64,000 nt of DNA from Acestrorhynchus altus (lineage: Eukaryota; Chordata; Actinopteri; Characiformes; Acestrorhynchidae), in assembly GCA_034509495.1 (NCBI GenBank), contig CM067522.1, forward strand, positions 14,830,168 to 14,894,167, in the 5' to 3' direction. Every line of letters starts with the position of its first letter. Within the stretch, counting starts at the first letter, position 1. The notes below the pieces were generated by a model. That model was not told the DNA's origin. It made no database searches and saw nothing but the letters and a program-made list of their open reading frames with translations. Below are positions 36,320 to 48,139 of this stretch, in pieces. Made by a program: the position numbers and the translations under genes.

Positions 36320-37620
36320 ACAGTACACTTTTCATGATTGCTTTGATAATGTTTAGCGTGCGATGAATACAGTTTCCCACATCGTATAATGTGTCTTGGA
36401 AAACTGGTTCAGGAAGAGGTCTGACAGACTCAAATCGGACATGATTCTGAGAGTCAACAGCTTGTGTGATCAGAGGCTCACATGACCTTGTAGCTCAGTT
36501 TAACCTCGTTTACACCTGTTCACTTTGCGTAACTGGATTGTATTCTGATGAGATTTTAACAATAAGTTGGCTCTTCATATTGAAAACATGCAGTCCTCCA
36601 GGTGGACAGTAGAAGAGTATGGTGTGTGCAATTGGCTGTGCAATCTAGAAAGGCACTATGTAAGTGTATGGCAAGGCAACAGCTTCAGTAATGTGTCACA
36701 CGATATACCACATGAGAAGTTATGTTTGTACTGAGAGAAGTTTTGTTTGTGCAATGTTTCTTAAAGAAATGGACATTTACACTGCTATAATAAGTGGCTC
36801 AAATGCATCTGAGACCACCTCCTGAAGTGGTTTAAGTGGTCAGATTTGTTCTTATCCAGATATAATCTTGATGCTCAAGACTGATTAAGTGATGAGGTGT
36901 AATCTAAAGTCTCAGTTTTAACTGTGAAAACAAGACATGGAGCTGCAGGTTTGGCAGGTGTTCTTTCACTATTGCTGAGATGGTAATATAGGAAAAGCAG
37001 GATTGCCTGGGCCATGCAACACTGCTAGTGGAGTCCTGGTAAAATTGGGGTTCTCCATACACTCAGATTCACTATCAGAGACACCTTTGCACCCATTCTG
37101 ATCTCTTCAGACAATGTTATCTATAAGCTGTGTTTCATATAGGTCGGTAGCAGCGAAAGCTCTTGGCTTTACATCCCTTGATCAATATGATACGCTGCAG
37201 GGTGAAAGTTTGCTCTTCTTTAAGCACTCTCCTCCCTCCTGACAGGTGAGAACGTATCGATCATTTTATTCTATTTGCCGCTCCCCTCGCTGGCTCTCAC
37301 CTCTCCAGTCGATAGAGCAGGATTGAGAGAGTCTTTTGACCCCTCATATGCACGCATGCTCTCACACACTCTCACACGCACACACACAGATATAATTTTG
37401 ATTAATCGTACCTGGCTCCACGGTCACGGTGAGTTGCTACATCTGCGTGTCCTACATGAGTGTGGGTGTGTGTGTTGGTGTCGGATGTCAGCTACATTGT
37501 CAGATAAAGGTCTACACAATCGGTCAAGGTGGTGTGCGGGTGTGTGTGGGTGGGGTGGTGGTGGTGGGGGTGTATGTGTGTGTATTTTTGCCCCTAGCAA
37601 GGACAGATTGTGCCTCTTTT
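36320..37620. other. intronic stretch, no gene seen
   Basis: Includes a GT-rich, G-rich part (37460-37595). Open frames there are low-complexity. No gene seen. Confidence 0.4.
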
Positions 37621-37624
37621 TAAG

Positions 37625-37935
37625 GTCAGTGTGGCCATGGAACTGAAGCATAAAGACAAGCGACCTTGCTGTGGAAGCCACTCCACTAAATTAGCCTTGC
37701 TCCACGCGTTCACACTTCTTCTTTTTTTTCCCTTCAGTTCATCCTGGTGGAGGTAAACGAGTGTAGAGAGTAGAAGACAGGTTAGCGGCTGCAGCCCTCT
37801 CTACTCATCTGCAGAGCAATAGAGAGATAATTATTCTGTCTCCAACTCGCACGGCATGAAAAATGCATAACGCTGGGGGTTGAGGCGGCCTATCAGAAGG
37901 TTAACTCTTCCTACGCTTTGTTTATGCTTCAAATG
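37625..37935. promoter_or_regulatory. candidate conserved non-coding block
   Basis: Non-repetitive, balanced composition, with GAGAGATAATTATTCTG (37820) and GAAAAATGCATAACGC (37858). Confidence 0.3.
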
Positions 37936-38344
37936 AGACGCTTTCAGACGCCAGCTTTTGTTGTTTGTTTGTTTGCTCAGCTTTGTTTGGGTGGGCTGTT
38001 TGCAGTGAACTTTCGCCCCCTGCTCGTTATGTACGCTGAAGTTTCTAGCATTGATCGGAAACTGGCCACCTGTCCACCAGTTTCTGCGGCCGCGAGATTT
38101 GGCTGCTTTTACTGTATGAATCATTCTCTTGGTTTTTTTATGTGTTTGTTGTTGTTTGACTTTTTCTGGATTTCTGAAGTCAGTGTTTGCATTGTGAACA
38201 CATTCACGTAGTGGAATACAGTCTACAGTACACTTGAAGGAGTTTCTTCACACAGAATTGGTACTTATTCACAATTGCTAGTTTCGATTGCTTTTACTGT
38301 ATGACTGATTTTCTTTTGCTTTTGTTGTTTGCAAGCATTTTAAC

Positions 38345-38620
38345 AGCATGGTGCCACAGCAGGTAGAGTGTGTGCCTTAAAGCTTCGGAGGCATGGGGTT
38401 GTGGGTTCAATCCCAACACTAGTCACCAACTGTGTTTTTCTCATGTCAGAGTTGGTTTTCTCTAGTTACTCTGGTTTCCTCCCACCTCCCAAAAACACAT
38501 GGTAGGTGAATTGGCCATAATAAATTGTCCCTCGAATGTTTAAGTAAATGGGTGTGGGTGAATTCCTGAGAATGACTTGTGCCCTGCCCTGGTGCCCACA
38601 ACAGAGATGGGAACTCAAAT
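38345..38620 (+). repeat. tRNA-derived SINE
   Basis: A 5' tRNA-like part contains GCAGGTAGAGTGTGTGCC (A-box region) and GGTTCAATCCC at 38404-38414, which fits the pol III B box (GGTTCRANTCC). A body part follows with TTTCCTCCCACCTCCCAAAA and CATGGTAGGTGAATTGGCC, known from fish tRNA-related SINEs. The tail reads GCCCTGCCCTGGTGCCCAC. Confidence 0.8.
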
Positions 38621-38710
38621 TTGCGACTTGAGTCCGAGTTGCACTTAAGTCACATACATAGATTTCAGACTTGAAATCCCTATCGACTTGACTCATGGAT
38701 AATAACTGGT
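38605..38710. repeat. dispersed repeat fragment (GACTTGAGTC words)
   Basis: CGACTTGAGTCCGAGTTGCA and GACTTGACTCATG are typical of a separate fish repeat. It abuts the SINE. Confidence 0.45.
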
Positions 38711-39048
38711 GAACAATAAGAGTTGTTCCATTATCCAGGCACAGAAAGTGACTATATTTCATTGATTTCGTCACAACATCCGGCACCTCAAGCATGATGT
38801 CATTGAGTGGCACCAATTGTAAATAAAGCATCACCATATACATCAGCCCTCGGCTATAGTGAGCTCAAAATCACTAGATATGAGAGCGATAATCTGTGAA
38901 GAATGTGAGAAACAAATTATAGACAATGGTTCAAACATATCAAATAATTTAGAAGATATCTGAAATCACACCTGGACAAGTCTGTTTACCTTACACGCAC
39001 CTGTCATTCCAGCTAGCATAGATTACCTGAGCTTGATATACACTACAG

Positions 39049-39242
39049 CAGTGGTTCTCAATTCCAGTCCTGGAGTACCACTGCCCTGCTTGTTTTATAG
39101 TTTTCCTGCTGGAACACATGCAGTTCAGCTCAGCAAGGGCTCGTCAGTTAGTTCATTAGTTGGATCAAGCATGCTGGAATGAATCAGTCCTTCAAAACAA
39201 GCAGGGTGTTGGTACTCCAATGACAAGATTGAGAACCAGTGC
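39049..39242. mobile_element. short hAT-like non-autonomous element
   Basis: The left end CAGTGGTTCTCAATTCC and the right end GATTGAGAACCAGTG are inverted repeats, with GTCCTGGAGTACC and GGTACTCCAATGAC continuing the arms. About 194 bp. No clear 8-bp duplication was found. Confidence 0.7.
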
Positions 39243-39249
39243 TCTGACT

Positions 39250-40250
39250 TGTATTTTGTCTCTGGTCCACAGGGTGCTCCTGCCTTGCACCCAGTGGTTC
39301 TCAGTAGATTCTGGACTCATCACAACCCTGACTTGGAAGAAGCAAATAAGAAGTTGAATGGATGTTAAGCTTTCTCTGTATTGTTGTTTAACAATGATGT
39401 GTTTATGCATATTGCGAGAGCATACACATAGTATATTACCATCTCCTCTTATACTTGACACAGAATGTCTTTGCACAGGATGGGAAAGTGATAGTAAGAC
39501 CCTTTGGCTAGCTAGTTATCTTTTATTTTGCCATTTAGAACTATTTGTCTACCCCCACGCATCATTCTGTCTCTCTCTCTCACCATCACTCCTTCTGCCA
39601 GAGCTGTCCAAACAGTCCTGGGCCAAATTGAAGTCTTGAACTGCAGAGGGCTTTCTTTCTTTTCCTTTGAACATAGTTTCTCCCTCCTTCACTCCCTCTC
39701 TCTCTCTCTCTCTCTCTCACTCACTCACTTTAGCTCTGGACAAATTGCAGTCTCATCCACAATCCGTGCTGCTATCATAGCACAGCTGGACATTTTGGGG
39801 GTCAAATTCAGGCCATAGACATGTCCAGAGCCCAGACATTTTTTTTAATTAATACCTTGAGTTTATATAATGTTTCTTTTCCAACAAGCTCTCTGAGGCC
39901 ATCAGAAAGAAGACTGTAATTGCAGATGAGCCAGGGAAGCTATTTCAAAAGATCATCCAGAAATCAGCAATTCTACTGTTTGTACTGTTTGCAATATAAT
40001 TTGTGGAGAACATTTAAAACAACTGCCAGCATGTTCAGGTCAGGTAAATTCAGCCCAAGAGCAGATCTCATATGTAAAGGAGTCTCCAATAATCCTAAAA
40101 GATCTTCACAGGCATTTTAATTTTTTCACACCTGTATATGAAACCATTACAGTTTCTTTTGGCTGCATTAGTGTAAGTGTATTAGGGAAAACGAGTGCCA
40201 TCAAAGCTGTCCTGAACTGTCCAAGCTGGTATGATTTGAAGCCTAATTTG
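39250..40250. other. intronic stretch with a CT-rich run
   Basis: CT-rich at 39575-39590 and 39690-39722. No exon seen. Confidence 0.45.
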
Positions 40251-40259
40251 TTATCACAA

Positions 40260-40600
40260 AACCAAATGAACCATGCTTTCTTATCAGCGCTTGTGTCTGC
40301 CTCACCCTGTCAGATTCCTCATGGTCTGTGGGCAGGGGGAATCCCGTACCTTTGCCCTCGTGTCCTCCTTCCACTGTCTGTCCTGAAACAAACAGGGGAA
40401 ATCCAACTTAAACAACCTCCCAGTACAGAGGGGCCGAGCCCCGTCATTGAGGCTCCCCAGCCGTCTCTTGGCCGGGCCCCTGACGCAGGGAGCTGAGCAG
40501 ACAGGAGGTCGTTCGGAAGTTCCTGTCAATTAGTGTCCTCTCCGTCACCGCGGCCTGACCTTCAGCTGACCGGTAAGCTTCCTCTGGTTCTCTGCTGAGT
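40260..40600. promoter_or_regulatory. candidate conserved non-coding block
   Basis: GC-richer, non-repetitive sequence including GTCAATTAGTG (40525) and CGTCACCGCGGCCTGACC. The open frames on both strands share no domain. Confidence 0.3.
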
Positions 40601-40604
40601 AAAC

Positions 40605-41080
40605 AACAATGTCCCCTTCATTTGAAGCCTTGCCACAGAGCCAAGTGTAATAACATCGCTCATGGGTTTGATGTGAGAGTAGACCGTGTGTGTGTGTATG
40701 AGTGTCTGTGGTAACACTGTGGTGAGAGGAGAAGAAGCTGTAATACGGATTTCTGCTGGTTTTCCTTTCGTGGTCTCAGTCAGGTTAGATCTGAGCTTCT
40801 TCATGAAGAGCTAGCATTGGTCTAAGCTGTTCTTTCCACCTGATTGAGATTGGAACCACCAAACAATGACTTCTAAAGGTGGCCATTTTGAGTAATTTTA
40901 TTTGCTTCGGTCGTTGAATGTTCATAATGCAGACTTTGGACCAACATCACCATTACAGTAAAAAAAAAACTGTTATCTTAATTGCCCCAAATACTCAGTA
41001 CAAGTAGTTCCTCTGTTCATACACATCACCATAAACATGTACACACTGTCTTTCACTCCATACATGAACAGATTTGCACA
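40605..41080. other. intronic stretch, no gene seen
   Basis: No exon or repeat recognised. Confidence 0.4.
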
Positions 41081-41084
41081 CACT

Positions 41085-41445
41085 CCATAAGGGTCCCCTG
41101 GTCGTGCTGAGTGCGTGTGAACCCCATTAGCACATTCCCAGATAGCAGCCAGGACCCTCTTATCTCCATCCACCCATTAATTACACTTTGTTCCCCTAAG
41201 TGATCTATTTCTGCTCTGCCCCGCCCCCGCTGCCCACTCCAGGCCTATCTCTTCTACCACCACCCCCCCCAAGATAACAGCACTAATGTGGGGCTAGCAA
41301 GGTCAGCCCGCCTGCCTGGCACATGTGAAGTGTAGCCCAGTACATTGGCTGCTAAAGCTAAGGCCGCTATGTCGGCCTTCCGCCATACATGGGGCCACTC
41401 TAAATACGACCCTTAATTACAAACGGCAGCACAGTGAGACCACAC
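41085..41445. promoter_or_regulatory. candidate conserved non-coding block
   Basis: Non-repetitive, with CCCATTAATTACAC (41173) and CCTTAATTACAAACGGC (41411), separated by GC-rich sequence. Confidence 0.33.
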
Positions 41446-42094
41446 TCACCCTACTCGAGGCGCTCTCAGTGTGGGGAGTGGACAGGATGTCCTCCATCTG
41501 AGAAGTATGGAGGGCTCTTTACAGCTGGTGTTTGAGGACAGTTTTAGTCTTGAGTATGTGAGCGTGCAGTGCTTAGGACATGGGATGACATTTAGCTTTG
41601 CCCCATGCTGTATGAGTATATGGGCTGTATGAGAAAATAGGACTCTCTGGAGCAGATAAACCTGTTGGCACAATTTCTAATTCCAATTCCAGCTTTGGAG
41701 CAGTGGAACCATGTTCCCTGGAATGACGGCGCTCCATCAAGTCCTTTTGGGATGAGCAGGGCAGTGGGTAATGAGGTTGGCTAGTGAACATTCAATACGT
41801 TGATCTCACGAATGTGCTTGCTGTTGCAATGAAATCTAGTGCCCTTTCCTGGAGATTAGAGACTTTTACTTCAATAAAAGCAGTCTAATACCCTGGATTG
41901 TGGAAGAAACAGTGACAGAGCAGGTGTCCTAATACTTGTCCCTATATGTCATTAATAAGCAATGATGTATTAAAACGTTCCCTGATGGCTGTTTTTATAA
42001 GAGCACACAGCCTTCATATAGTTCCAGAATTCTGTTTTCCCTCATTTTTCAGGTGTTAGGTTTTAAAATTAAATTTTAAAGTCTTAAAATTAAA

Positions 42095-42250
42095 GATACT
42101 CAAAGTGGTTCTTTGAGCAATGCCAGAAGGATATTTAGAACTTTAAAGGGTTATTCACACTTACACTTTACGAACATGGTTCTTTATGGAACCAAAAGCG
42201 GTTCTTCTATGCCATTGCTCAAAGAACTATTAGAAGCTCCTTTGATTTTA
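42095..42250 (+). repeat. GGTTCTTT-family repeat
   Basis: GTGGTTCTTTGAGCAATGCC on the left and ATGCCATTGCTCAAAGAACT on the right are inverted copies. The middle holds GAACATGGTTCTTTATGG and ACCAAAAGCGGTTCTTC. Palindromic and non-coding. Confidence 0.75.
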
Positions 42251-42309
42251 AGATTGCTTCCGGGCAATGTAACGAACATGTTTATATATGTAAATGAACA
42301 GATTTATTA

Positions 42310-42525
42310 TTTCACCATAATTTGTGTGGCTTGGTGGTTATCATGTTTGCATCCAAACACTGGAGTATTGGGTTCAAGGCTCTATCTGGGTGAAGATTCC
42401 ATGTTCTGTGTGGGTTTCCTCCCTGGACTCCTGGAAGTAGATGCTTCCTCGGATATATGCAAAGCCAGCCACCACTTCATTTTGAACTGCCACCATTGCA
42501 TAGCCCTAGCTCTGACAATTTTTTT
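42310..42525 (+). repeat. worn tRNA-derived SINE with attached repeat
   Basis: GTGGCTTGGTGGTTATCATG, then GGTTCAAGGCT at 42371 (B-box-like), then CTGTGTGGGTTTCCTCC. From 42435 the sequence is a fragment of the repeat at 17460-17645 (GATGCTTCCTCGGATA, GCCAGCCACCACTTC). Confidence 0.55.
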
Positions 42526-42529
42526 TCAG

Positions 42530-43860
42530 ATTAGTATATTAATGACTACTATTGTGTAAAATTGTCCAGCTTTGCAGCAGTTGTTAGATAACTGCTAGAT
42601 TTGTCAATAAACAGTGTATTCTTGACTGGAGGTTGATGCTACTGTAGGATTTATGCCTACAGTAGAATTTGTCCTCCAAATCATTTTAAAATAGTCAAGA
42701 ATTGTACATTTTTTAGAACTGATTATTGTTTCAGTTGAGTTCTAGCTGGACATAATTTTCTGATTCACACCATATTGTATCACCCTACTCTCACCATCAC
42801 TCACTCAAAGTTGCAGTATCTCTATGCATAGGATCTGTGAACTGGTTCACCCAGTGTGCACATTTGTTGTTTTTTTGTGCTTTCAGCCTAGCTCGGTGTT
42901 CCTGTGAGACTTGTGGACACACATCTCAGCCAAGCCAAAGACTGATCCTCCTCGTTCTAGTTTACACACTGTCAATATGGATGACACATGTGCCATGGCT
43001 CAAAGACTAGAGAACTTGCTCCTGTTCTGGACTCCCGCTGCTCCCTTTGTAAACACACTCAGCCCCATGCCCTTATTTATGTATTGAGCGGCTATCGATT
43101 CGCCTTGTGCCTCTGCACTCTCACACTCACCCACGTTGTCTCAGAGTTATCAAGGTCTATGATTTTATGGGCTTTGTGCTGCCCTACATGAAGCGCAAGG
43201 ACTTTCAGTGTAAACCAGGCAGTGAGGGATTCATAGCAAATGCCTTTGGTTTGAAGTGCTGTGTGTTTTATTTCGCTTATTACAAGCAGAGTTCTGTAAT
43301 AATTAAGTGACATAGTTTAGAAATCCTCTCCCTGTGGAGGTTATTAAACTGTTCCTGAGTAGACTTGGCTGGTTTGAGACTCTAACTTCATCTGACAATA
43401 CGTTCAGATGATTCGGCTATGCTTTAAGGGGTCAACTGTGAAGATGCTCAAATCTTTAACACACTAAAACTGCTGTACTAACATCAAATACAGCAGGGCA
43501 TCATGATATGACAGCAAATTGGAAGCTTGTGAAACCAGACATGTTCTGCTAAGCGAGGGCGGACCTGTAGAGATTATTTCATTGTATCAGAATAGACAAC
43601 ACTGGTTTGTAACTCTTATCATTAACCCTTGGTTTTGTTCAACTGTTTGTGAGATCACCACAAATGCTAATAGCCAGGACCAAAGCAGGTTGTGATGTGT
43701 ATTTTGTGATGTTTAGTCCATATTATCTGTATATCTATAGTCTTATCTGAAGGAGCCAGACAATGGCAGTTTCCCATCTATAGTCATGATCTTCGGCTAC
43801 AAACCTAGTGGTGTTGGGGTATAGTGTACCATGTGCTATTACAGCAGAATGCATGACAAG
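42530..43860. other. intronic stretch, no gene seen
   Basis: Opposing short open frames at 43090-43313 have no domain. No exon supported. Confidence 0.4.
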
Positions 43861-43879
43861 TGCTACACATTGCTCATAA

Positions 43880-44145
43880 CATTAATACAATTTGTCTAAT
43901 ATTGAGTAGGTGTACCATCACTTCAGATTTGACCATTTGAGGCATGGACTTCCCAAGACCTCTGAAAATCTCTGTCTTTTGTTCTTTTTTGGAAGGTGTG
44001 GATCACAGCATACTTGGAACATTCCTCAAGACCTGCTTAATATTCTGGAGGTTTTGGAGATGTTTATCACAATTGAATCCCTGCTTTCAACACATCAATT
44101 ATATAACTGACTGTTCACTTGCTTCCTAATATAGCCACCCCTTTT
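43880..44145 (-). mobile_element. Tc1-like element end, fragment
   Basis: CTAATATTGAGTAGGTGTACC followed by GGCATGGACTTCCCAAGACC corresponds to the reverse complement of the 3' tail of a fish Tc1-like family related to the 24.5-25.6 kb copy. TTCACTTGCTTCCTAATATA closes the unit. Only ends remain. Confidence 0.55.
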
Positions 44146-44149
44146 GATT

Positions 44150-45185
44150 TTTAAAACAACTGGCACTGGAGACATATGGACGGTTGTTAGGATGACCTTC
44201 AAGTAGGCCCAAGTTGTAGGGCCATCACAGGGTGTATCTGAGTTCACTTAAACCATGCAATTATGTTATTGAACATTAATACAGAAACATTTACACATTT
44301 ACCAACACTAATCACTTCTTTTTATTTCAATCAAGATCAAAGAACCAGAATTTGATTGGACCTAAAGATGTGGTCTTGGTTCTTATACAGTGTGAAAGCG
44401 CTTTTTTGGATGGTTTGGATTTTCATACCAATTACAGGAAGTTGAGGTGGTCTATCATCATAAATTAAACACCAGAAGATGAAACAGAATTTGAGTTGTG
44501 AAATCTGACTTCCCTTTGTGTTCAAATCTATTGTCATAGCAGTATTGGAGCAACAGGCCACTCTCTCAGTACCTGTATCTACTGTAACTGTAGATTACCC
44601 TTATTTATAAACAGAAATGAAAGGACTCCGAGGGTAATCTGCAATGCTCACTCTACCATGTGACATACGTGCACTCAACTGGAATTGGATTCTGGAAGAG
44701 AGGCAGAATTCTGCACAACATTTGCGGATGGATGATGCCCGTAGTGTATAAACGTGCTAAATGGTGACAAATGATTTATTGGTCAGTAAACACTTACCAC
44801 ACCATCAAAAATGCAAAAAACTTTTTGCAAAGCCTTTCATTCGTTTGTCTGCAGTGACAGTGTCCCAAAATAAAACCTGCCACTTTATTTCAATTCACTG
44901 AAATCCACCACATTATTGTACACTCCTGTCACTGCCTATTATGCTGGGCTGAACTTGTATGAATTAGCTTTCTGAAAGGCCTGTGCCTCAGTCGCACTGT
45001 ACACAAAGACTGACGTTAAGCCTGGGTTCATTTGTTACCATGTGATTCTTCCTCCTTTCATTCAACGATTCATCCTTTACTGTTTACCTGATAGCTTGAG
45101 GGAGTGACAGTCATGTCATAAAGATCTGCTAGTGCTAGACAAGCAGCTGGGCTTTTTAATTTGTTGCCAGCTTGTTCCCAGTGGA
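44150..45185. other. intronic stretch, no gene seen
   Basis: No exon or repeat recognised. Confidence 0.4.
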
Positions 45186-45187
45186 CG

Positions 45188-45190
<3 letters not shown>

Positions 45191-45245
<55 letters not shown>
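45191..45245. repeat. (GT)n microsatellite
   Basis: About 27 perfect units. Confidence 0.95.
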
Positions 45246-45249
<4 letters not shown>

Positions 45250-45439
45250 CACTCATTTGAAGGTGTGTATTACTCTCTCAGGCACTGAAACACTCCCCAT
45301 GTCTTATGTCTCACCTGAATCTCGGCAGACTAGCTGTCTAATCATCAGTTGCGCTGTGAAGAAGCTAGTGCTAGTGTCAGTCTGCCTCATCTACTTCATG
45401 AATATGCTAGCATGATGATGATTAGCCAGAGGAGCTTAG

Positions 45440-45625
45440 ACGCTGTTTGCTCTCCGGGCTTCCCCGTCACACTTGTTTGCTTTTCTACCCGCTCCTTCCC
45501 CGAGTTATCTCTGAGATACGCAGTCATTTGAACAGGGCTAACTTAATCATGCTAATGTGGACTGAGGCTGTTTGACTTGCCAACAAATTAGCCCTCAAAT
45601 TAGCCTTGAAATCTTCTGTAATTTT
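45440..45625. promoter_or_regulatory. candidate conserved non-coding block
   Basis: Non-repetitive with TTAATCATGCTAATGTGG (45543) and the paired words CAAATTAGCCCTCAAATTAGCC (45583-45604). Confidence 0.33.
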
Positions 45626-45894
45626 GCAGCATTGTCAGAGATGAGGGGTTTTCGCTGCTTGGTCTTCGTATGGCTGAGCAAAAGGTGGCTGCAGAGCTGA
45701 ATGGTCCTGAGCATGGAGGAAGCCATTCCAGTGGATTCCCAATATGAACAAATGTATCGGCACAGAAGGCTTACAAACCATGCACACGTAGCTAGCTGTA
45801 TTTGGGGCCACAGATCCTCTAGGTGGATGGATGGTTTGATGGAGAGGTCCCCTGATTGGCGCCATATTTGTCCCAAAAGATCCAGGCTCTTCAT

Positions 45895-46130
45895 ATATCC
45901 GGGGCCTTGTAACTGGAAGGTTGCTGGTTTAGTTCCATGAACTGGCAGGACATGACTGAGGCATTTAACTCCCCAGCTACTCCCCAGGCACCATGGATAG
46001 AGCTGCCCACCACTCAGGGCATGTGTGCTCAATGCCCCCTAGTGTGTGAATTCACTAGAGTGTATGTGTCTATCACTGTGTGTGGATGCATTAAATGTGA
46101 AGGACATTAAAGATGTTCATGCACGTCTAA
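45895..46130 (+). repeat. tRNA-derived SINE (characin-type)
   Basis: CTTGTAACTGGAAGGTTGCT then GGTTTAGTTCC (45926-45936, B-box-like), then GGACATGACTGAGGCATTTA, CTGCCCACCACTCAGGGCA and TGCCCCCTAGTGTGTG. This is a SINE body I associate with characiform genomes. The usual poly-unit tail is lost. Confidence 0.65.
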
Positions 46131-46206
46131 TTGTTTGGCAATTCTTTGAACGGAGACTCCTGACAACTTATAGAGTCAATACACACTTACCTCACAAGTG
46201 CTTAGG

Positions 46207-46265
46207 ATGTAACCAGTGATGGATTGGCCATCGGGAGAACAAATCAAATTGAAACCCAAATTCCA
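46207..46265 (+). repeat. dispersed repeat fragment
   Basis: GTGATGGATTGGCCATCGGG matches the start of the repeat noted at 21858. Confidence 0.4.
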
Positions 46266-46865
46266 ACTGGAAAACTTAACCAGTAAGCAGGTAAAGTTTG
46301 GATTTGCATGGTATTGTGGAACCTGTAGAGGATTTCAGAGTATCGCTATGGAAACAATAGTTTTGTTATCTCTTCCCTGACACTTCCTCCTCATCCCCTG
46401 TATCTTGTCAATGTAGAGAGAATGGCTCACATGCTTTCAGTTCAATTTTTCTTTCTTTATTCATCACTCACTGCTCTGTGTGCTTTCTCAATGACATTCC
46501 AGCCTTTATCCATCTTAGTACAACTGAAACCATTTTGAATCGGACAGGGAAGGCATGATTGGGTTCTTCAACATTTGTACATTAACTTTTTGGAAACACT
46601 ACAGGCTGAAAAGACTACCTTAGGGGGTGCTATACAACACTTTGTGGAACTGTACCTTGCACAGTTGTCTGTTCAGTATAAATGAAATGGAACCTAGGTT
46701 AGGCTTATGCCTTTGATGTGGTGGTGTAGTTGCTGTTTTGACATTCTTTCAACACCTTGCAACCTGGTGCACACACAGGTCTACCTTCTAGCGCTGCTAA
46801 TAATGCCAATGTTCAGTCTCTTCTCTTGAATGCTAGAATAGTTGTTACTGTTACAACTGAATAAA

Positions 46866-47042
46866 CCTGGGTTTGGCAACCCTGTCCTGGAGTTGCAGCT
46901 TCCTTCATAGTTTGGTGATTTCTGAGCTCTAACAGACCTGCTACACCTAGTAATTACCAGGTGAGTAGAATGAGGTGTGCTCTAGTAGGATAAGCACAAA
47001 ACTGCTGGAGTCTGGCACTCCAGGACCTGGGTGCCTGCCTCT
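46866..47042. mobile_element. short non-autonomous element with inverted ends
   Basis: The left end has GGTTTGGCAACCCTGTCCTGG and the right end CTCCAGGACCTGGGTGCC. They form worn inverted repeats around GTCCTGGAGT. About 177 bp. Confidence 0.55.
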
Positions 47043-47049
47043 GAAATAA

Positions 47050-47435
47050 CCCTTTGGCAAATTCGTTTAGAACAATTTAACTTAAAGTAATTCACAATGT
47101 CATATTGGATGTCCTGTACTGGCTTGTGCTCTGTAGCAGTCTTGTAAAGATTCCTTTCCAGCTCTATAAATCTTATTTATTACACAAAAACGTTTCACAT
47201 ATAAAATAAAAATTGTTGGTTGCTAGAGAGGGGCGGTCCAGGGGCAATGTGTAGGAAAGTGCAGTGGACCGCATATTCAATCCTTGCTTAGTTTAAAACT
47301 CCAAAATTTAAATAATGTGAGAAAAGAGTAGTGAAAATACATGTGTCTCTCCCTGTCTTCCTCTCTCTCACTCTCTGTCAGTAAAGTGAATTGCTAGTCC
47401 TCTCAGCAGGCCCTGAAGCCACTCGTTCAGCTTTT
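47050..47435. other. intronic stretch, no gene seen
   Basis: No exon recognised. Confidence 0.4.
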
Positions 47436-47439
47436 CTCA

Positions 47440-47625
47440 TTTATGGTTGTGTAATGAGTTCTGCCTCTGTTTGCTCCAACGACAATAATAAGTAAAGTAA
47501 TTAAAAGAGGCAGAGAGGGGGGAAAAACATCAGCAGACACCATCCCTTGCATGGGCAAGTGTTGACAGCGAATTGCATTAGAGCGGTGTGACTTTTTGAT
47601 GAAATTGTAGGTGCATACATTTCTG
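47440..47625. promoter_or_regulatory. candidate conserved non-coding block
   Basis: Non-repetitive, with GACAATAATAAGTAAAGTAA (47480), AAATTAAAAGAGG-type sequence and GCGAATTGCATTAGAGCGG (47567). Confidence 0.3.
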
Positions 47626-47869
47626 GGTTTTCCCCTCTTTGTATCGGCAAGTATGAGTGTATGTTTTTTTAATACGTTAATTTAATTACAAGCAGTACAA
47701 ACAAGGCATGCTTTTTGCCCCAACAGTAATAACTGTAGTGTGTGCTTCTGGCATTGGGCATTAAGTGGGAAGCTACATGTTTTTAAGCTGGTGGGAGGTT
47801 GGGGGGGCTGTTGTCGCAGTGAGGTTATATGAGTAAATATAGATTTGATTAGCCATTTTGTGAATTATG

Positions 47870-48130
47870 GCTTATGGCTTTACATCCTCCAGTACTGAGA
47901 GCTGTATTAGCGCAGTGTGTAAGAACATTGGCACCTTGTCTGGTCTCATTAGTGCCCAAGCTGAACACACTCAGATCCCCTTTCCCATGGTCAGGCATGC
48001 ACAGCACAAGTGCCAAACCCACCCGGGCATCCAACAAACAAATATCATAGAGTGCCGAGGTTGGAAATCCAACTCGATCGCCAAGAGGGACACGGAGAGC
48101 AAACAAGTTATGATGCCTCACTGGTGCAGT
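47870..48130. promoter_or_regulatory. candidate conserved non-coding or non-coding RNA exon
   Basis: A block of balanced composition open on both strands for about 90 codons. The frames do not resemble any family I know. AT-rich DNA on both sides makes the boundaries sharp. Function unknown. Confidence 0.27.
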
Positions 48131-48139
48131 GGCTAGTTT

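Noticed and set aside
38345..38420. Functional tRNA gene
   Set aside because: A B-box-like word is present, but the cloverleaf does not close and a SINE body follows.
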